NCBI RefSeq assembly: GCF_945859705.1
Contig: NC_079135.1
Location: 108,526,288 to 108,590,287 of the forward strand
DNA from: Episyrphus balteatus
Taxonomy: Eukaryota > Arthropoda > Insecta > Diptera > Syrphidae
Length of the DNA: 64,000 nucleotides
Direction of reading: 5' to 3'
Positions 59,972 to 64,000 of the stretch are shown here, piece by piece (positions within the stretch are counted from its first letter, which is position 1; the number at the start of each line of letters is the position of its first letter). Under the pieces are notes generated by a model. It ran no database searches, was not told the DNA's origin, and saw only the letters and a list, made by a program, of their open reading frames with translations. Position numbers and translations under genes: made by a program.

Positions 59972-61838
59972 TAGTCCGGTCAATTTAGACATCCGAGGTT
60001 ACATTAATTCCCAGCAAGCTGAAAATTGGTAGGATTGTTGAAAACACCATCATAAATTAAATCTAAAAAGTCCTCATCGATCCGAGGTCTGGAAAAAAAT
60101 TTACGGGGGGTCAAAGGTCACAAAAACTGGTTTTTCACGATTTTCAGCAAAACGGTAAGTCTTATCAAAAAATTTTCAATGCAAGAATTGTAGACCAGTG
60201 TCATGACACTTTTTTTCCTGAAACCCACCGTTTCTTAGGTATAACGATTCAAAAAGTTGAAGTTGAGTTGTAATCCTCATAATCAGGCCTATTCTGAAAA
60301 AAACTCCCAACTGAAAAGATCTTGAAATTTCTTTATGTTTTTTGCTTAAATTTCGTTCTTCAATGGTTAAGAATATGGGAAAGCAAAAAAAATGGAAATT
60401 TTCACCATTTGCCCGATTGGGGCCCTTCTCCCGAAACAAATTTCCCTGGGAATTTTTGTTTGGAATAGGTTTAAACATATACAGGGTGTCCGATAGAGAA
60501 TGGACAACCCTAAGACGGCTGATAGCCACTCTTATGACTGTTCTAAAAACAGATAGAAAAAAGTCCAATCACAACCAGTTCATAAAATATTGGCTTTTTT
60601 TCGTTCAGTGTATTTTAAATTTTAACATTTTATGGTTTCGTTCACTACAACCACGAATGAATGAATTTTATTTATTTCTTTTTTTTTATAATTTTCTACA
60701 ATAATTGGATGAGTACATAAACGCTTTAAAAACTGCAAAGCTATTGCATATTTTCGTAAAAAAAAATTTGAAATCTGTTTTTTGATGCAAAATGTGAAAA
60801 AAGTATTTTATGAAAAATTTTAAACACCTGTGGTATAAAATAAATCTATGGAAACCTAAGTGGCCAACTTTTTTAAAAATATTCCCCTTAGACGAGAATA
60901 TTTTTAAGAAAGTTGGCCACTTAGGTTTCCATAGATTTATTTTATACCACAGGTGTTTAAAATTTTTCATAAAATACTTTTTTCACATTTTGCATAAAAA
61001 AACAGATTTCAAAATTTTTTTTACGAAAATGTGCAATAGCTTTGCAGTTTATAAAGCGTTTATGTACTCATCCAATTATTGTAGAAAATTATAAAAAAAA
61101 AGAAATAAATAAAATTCATTCATTCGTGGTTGTAGTGAACGAAAACATAAAATGATAAAATTTAAAATACACTGAACGAAAAAAAGCCAATATTTTATGA
61201 ACTGGTTGTGATAGGACTTTTTTCTATCTGTTTTTAGATCAGTCATAAGAGTGGCTATCAGCCGTCTTAGGGTTGTCCATTCTCTATCGGACACCCTGTA
61301 TATGTTCAGACCTATTCTAAACGAAAATTCCCTGAGAAATTTGTTTCGGGAGAAGGGCCCCAATCGTGCAAATGGTGAAAATTTCCATTTTTTTTTGCTT
61401 TCCCATATTCTTAACCATTGAAGAACGAAATTTAAGCAAAAAAACATAAAGAAATTTCAAGATCTTTTCAGTTAGGAGTTTTTTTCAGAATGGGCCTGAT
61501 TATGAGGATTACAACTCAACTTCAACTTTTTGAATCGTTATACCTAAGAAACGGTGGGTTTCAGGAAAAAAAGTGTCATGACACTTTTTATATATAATAA
61601 CCTGGTCTACAATTCTTGCATTGAAAATTTTTTGATAAGACTTACCGTTTTGCTGAAAATCGTGAAAAACCAGTTTTTGTGACCTTTGAGCCCCCGTAAA
61701 TTTTTTTCCAGACCTCGGATCGATGAGGACTTTTTAGATTTAATTTATGATGGTGTTTTCAACAATCCTACCAATTTTCAGCTTGCTGGGAATTAATGTA
61801 ACCTCAACCCCTTATTTTAGTCTAATTTGACCGGACTA
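59972..61838. mobile_element. Giant palindromic foldback element, 1.87 kb
   Basis: The ends TAGTCCGGTCAA and TTGACCGGACTA are flanked by TAA on both sides (59969-59971, 61839-61841), compatible with the 3-bp TWA duplication of PIF/Harbinger elements. The arms (about 59972-60884 and 60896-61838) are near-complete reverse complements. The inner tip is TGGCCAACTTTTTTAAAAAT at the left, with one change at the right, and an 11-base spacer. ATACAGGGTGTCC lies in each arm. Paired open frames on opposite strands (for example 60686-60970 and 60810-61094) are mirror copies. Confidence 0.85.
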
Positions 61839-62277
61839 TAATCTCTTAATCGTTGTAGAGGAACCATAATAATAAGGTTTCAATTCAGCTGAAATTAGTA
61901 AAAAGTATCTGTAGGTAAACAAAAAATAAGTAAATAAATAAAAACAAAACAAACTTTGTTAAATTTTTGATGAAAAAATATATATTATTTTGTGAGATTC
62001 TCATAATTTGTTTTTAAAAAATTAAAAAAAAAAGTAAAATATATTTCATTACAATAAGTTATTATTATTTACAAAGGAACGTTTCTTAAAAAATGAAAAA
62101 CATAAATTAACCTAAATTATGGTTTATATTTATAAGGTATTATATTTTTAGGAGAATGTCTTAGGTATAGGGAAAAAAATAGCTAACAAAAAATCAGTTC
62201 AGTGGTTATTTTAAATTATAAACAAAAAAAAAACTTAAAAATATGTTAATAAATAAAAATAAATAATAAATTCTTTC
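61839..62277. other. AT-rich 3' flank of the gene on the - strand
   Basis: It presumably contains the 3' untranslated region of the gene at 62278-62863. Several AATAAA-type signals are possible on the - strand (TTTATT words), and none is decisive. Confidence 0.35.
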
Positions 62278-62863
62278 TTAAACACGAATGGACTTCCTTG
62301 AAGATATCTTCTTCACAGCATATTTGGATGTGGTTACAATTATTCTTTGTTTCTTTGGTTTTGGTTCTTCGGATGATTCTGTGTTGGCATCATTATTCCC
62401 ATCAAGTGATCCAATGAAACAATTCTGCCTCGTTACTGGAACACCTTCATATTCGATGCTAATTCTTCTTTTATTATGCAATTTTGTAAATGGTACTCGA
62501 TCATCCGATTCAGATCCTAAAGTACCCAAAAGTCCATTGTAGTCCAATTTAATATAGAATATAATTTCTGGACTTGGAAATAACAAGTTAAAGTACTCAA
62601 ATGTATACTTTTCAAAAATATATCTCGATCCATTCGAGATTTGGATGTGATTTTTAAATTCGAAAGGTATCTCAAAACGTTGACAAGCTACAAATTTTGA
62701 AGAACACAAAATCGTTAGAAATTTGGTTAAAAAAGATCCAAAAAAGTGGAGACTTACCAATTTCAATACACTCTTCGTATTTAGCCTTGATCGGGCAGGA
62801 TATTAGCTCCAGATTTCCGCTGTACATCATTTTCAATGTTTTTGTTTGTTGTTGTTGTGGCAT
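62278..62863 (-). CDS. Two-exon gene for an uncharacterised 171-residue protein
   Basis: Exon 1 (62863-62758) starts MPQQQQTKTLKMMYSGNLEL with a favourable context (TTTACAATGCC). A donor G|GTAAGTC and an acceptor TTTGTAG enclose a 70-base intron, and exon 2 (62687-62278) continues in frame to TAA. The product has a mixed hydrophobic core (FEIPFEFKNHIQI...YTFEYFNLLFPSPEIIFYIK), then a charged Ser/Glu/Asn linker (GNNDANTESSEE) and a basic tail with PKPKKQR, a likely nuclear signal. No signal peptide or membrane segment. I do not recognise the family. The short intron of typical fly size and intact frames argue for a real gene. It may be nested in the last corin intron on the opposite strand. 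Confidence 0.7.
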
Positions 62864-63935
62864 TGTAAAGGATTCAATTTCAGTTTCTATTCAAAAAAAT
62901 TATGCAAATTGAATTAGACTTCCGCTCAGATGTTTGCTTCTCAACGATACGATTAAGAATGTGGATAGGATACGAAAACTGGTTGCTTTTATTCTGGATT
63001 TCAAAACAAATGGAAATTCCCGAATGAATCCTTGTTCAACAATTTTTTCGAAAACAACAACAATAAAGTTTTATTATGATGATGACACCCCTTTATTATT
63101 TAATTTGGGTTTTAGAGAAGATATATCATCCCTTATTTCAGGTACAGAAGATCTAAACTATCGACAAAAAGGTGACCACACTTTGTCATAGAATCGGAAC
63201 GAATAAAAAACAAAATATCAAACGCCAGCCAAAAAACCCAATTGAAACTATTTCATACATTGAGGATTGAGTCAGAGTCGTCACGTTTGGTCTTGTTTGA
63301 GCGTTTATTGAACCGAGAAATAAAAAGTGAAGCAACATGAGTAAACCAAGAACTGAGTGGAATTATTAATGTTTTTATTTTTCTTAGCGCGAGACAAGAA
63401 ACGAAACGAGGGTTACAAAATGTTTTGATGTTCATGTTCTGACGTGTCGTTTGAAGCGACCGTTTTTCTTTTTATTTTTCCTCTTTTTGTTTTGAAAAAA
63501 AAAATCACTCGATCAGCTGCTGAGCACAACAAAAAAATTGATTTTTTAGCGTGTGCCACTGTTCTATTTGTAAATCAGTTGTACTCAATTCGATTATGCA
63601 ATAATTGAAAAATAGAATAAAGCTGATCGTGGTTTAGGGTTTTTTTTTTTTACAAAAACAAATTAATTAGGTGGATTATTAAGTTTTGAAGAAAAACAAC
63701 AATAAATATGAGTCATGTCATGAGTTCATGGATTCATTCAACTTTAGGAATTTTTTAGATTAGGTACGGGTATTCGAATGGTATGCTTACCTACCTGTTT
63801 TTTAGGGAACACAAATTTCTCATAAATTTGCAGATTAAAATAAAAAAATAAATAAAATCAGTGTGACAATAATAATAATTTTTTTTTTTGACAATTATTA
63901 TTAGATAGTTAAATAACGAATTCAAAAAAAAATAA
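62864..63935. other. Upstream flank of the - strand gene; no further gene supported
   Basis: The first 200 bases probably hold the promoter and leader of the gene at 62278-62863. The 85-codon frame at 62934-63191 has no recognisable similarity. No corin exon was found. Confidence 0.35.
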
Positions 63936-64000
63936 TCAGCTCCCGTTTTTGAAATATTACGGTTAGAAAATGCAGTACTTCGGACTTTATTCTTTTATAT
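63936..64000 (+). mobile_element. Foldback family fragment cut by the window end
   Basis: ATCAGCTCCCGTTTTTGAAA then TATTACGGTTAGAAAATGCA matches the left arm of the foldback element at 47389 (about 47487-47525). The copy continues beyond the window. Confidence 0.65.

Noticed and set aside
60176..61447. Pairs of similar open frames on opposite strands (60176-60568, 60342-60704, 60686-60970, 60810-61094, 61076-61447)
   Set aside because: They are mirror images caused by the palindromic element. No known protein motif was seen.

Overview
The window is nuclear DNA of an animal, most likely an insect and probably a fly. It is strongly AT-rich, has GT-AG introns, interspersed inverted-repeat transposons, a nuclear tRNA with an intron, and a corin-type membrane protein. 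Nothing prokaryotic was seen: no operons, Shine-Dalgarno sites or CRISPR. The species cannot be named from the sequence alone.

Genes are sparse. The main one is a corin-like type II transmembrane serine-protease homologue on the + strand. An isolated N-terminal coding exon lies at 34821-34970, and after a 19.2-kb intron there are six more exons at 54188-57090. Together they encode 897 residues: an Asn-rich cytoplasmic tail, a membrane segment, then SEA, Frizzled, two LDLa, SRCR and trypsin-like domains. The last exon or exons lie beyond the recognisable sequence. The protease domain lacks the catalytic His, the Asp and the IVGG activation site. An intron-containing tRNA-Ile(UAU) sits in the large intron (50494-50589). 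A two-exon gene for a 171-residue protein of unknown function is on the - strand at 62278-62863, possibly nested in the last corin intron. Weaker exon-like or promoter-like islands are at 14314-14400, 18000-18310 and 42300-42640.

The rest is mostly transposon-derived. 1-10 kb: a hAT-type MITE with an 8-bp target duplication, two copies of a (GTCT)n Helitron-like repeat, and a 1.86-kb element with Transib-like ends carrying two protein remnants. 10-19 kb: minisatellites and little else. 19-24 kb: a large inverted-repeat element with two tandem mariner-type MITEs nested in it, followed by the short form of a MITE whose long form carries a tRNA-like insert. 29-33 kb and 43-46 kb: two Helitron-like families, one with exact 147-bp tandem repeats. 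35-37 kb: two long-form MITEs with tRNA-like cores. 40.5-42.1 kb: a hAT-type element containing a nested retroposed insert. 47.4-48.0 kb and 60.0-61.8 kb: foldback elements, the second a palindrome with arms over 0.9 kb. 49.4 kb: a short repeat with ends resembling a family common in moths.

The best candidates for new biology are the two Helitron-like families with the same layout, the hybrid MITE with an internal pol III promoter, the 1.87-kb palindrome as a possible hairpin-RNA source, and the apparently non-catalytic corin.
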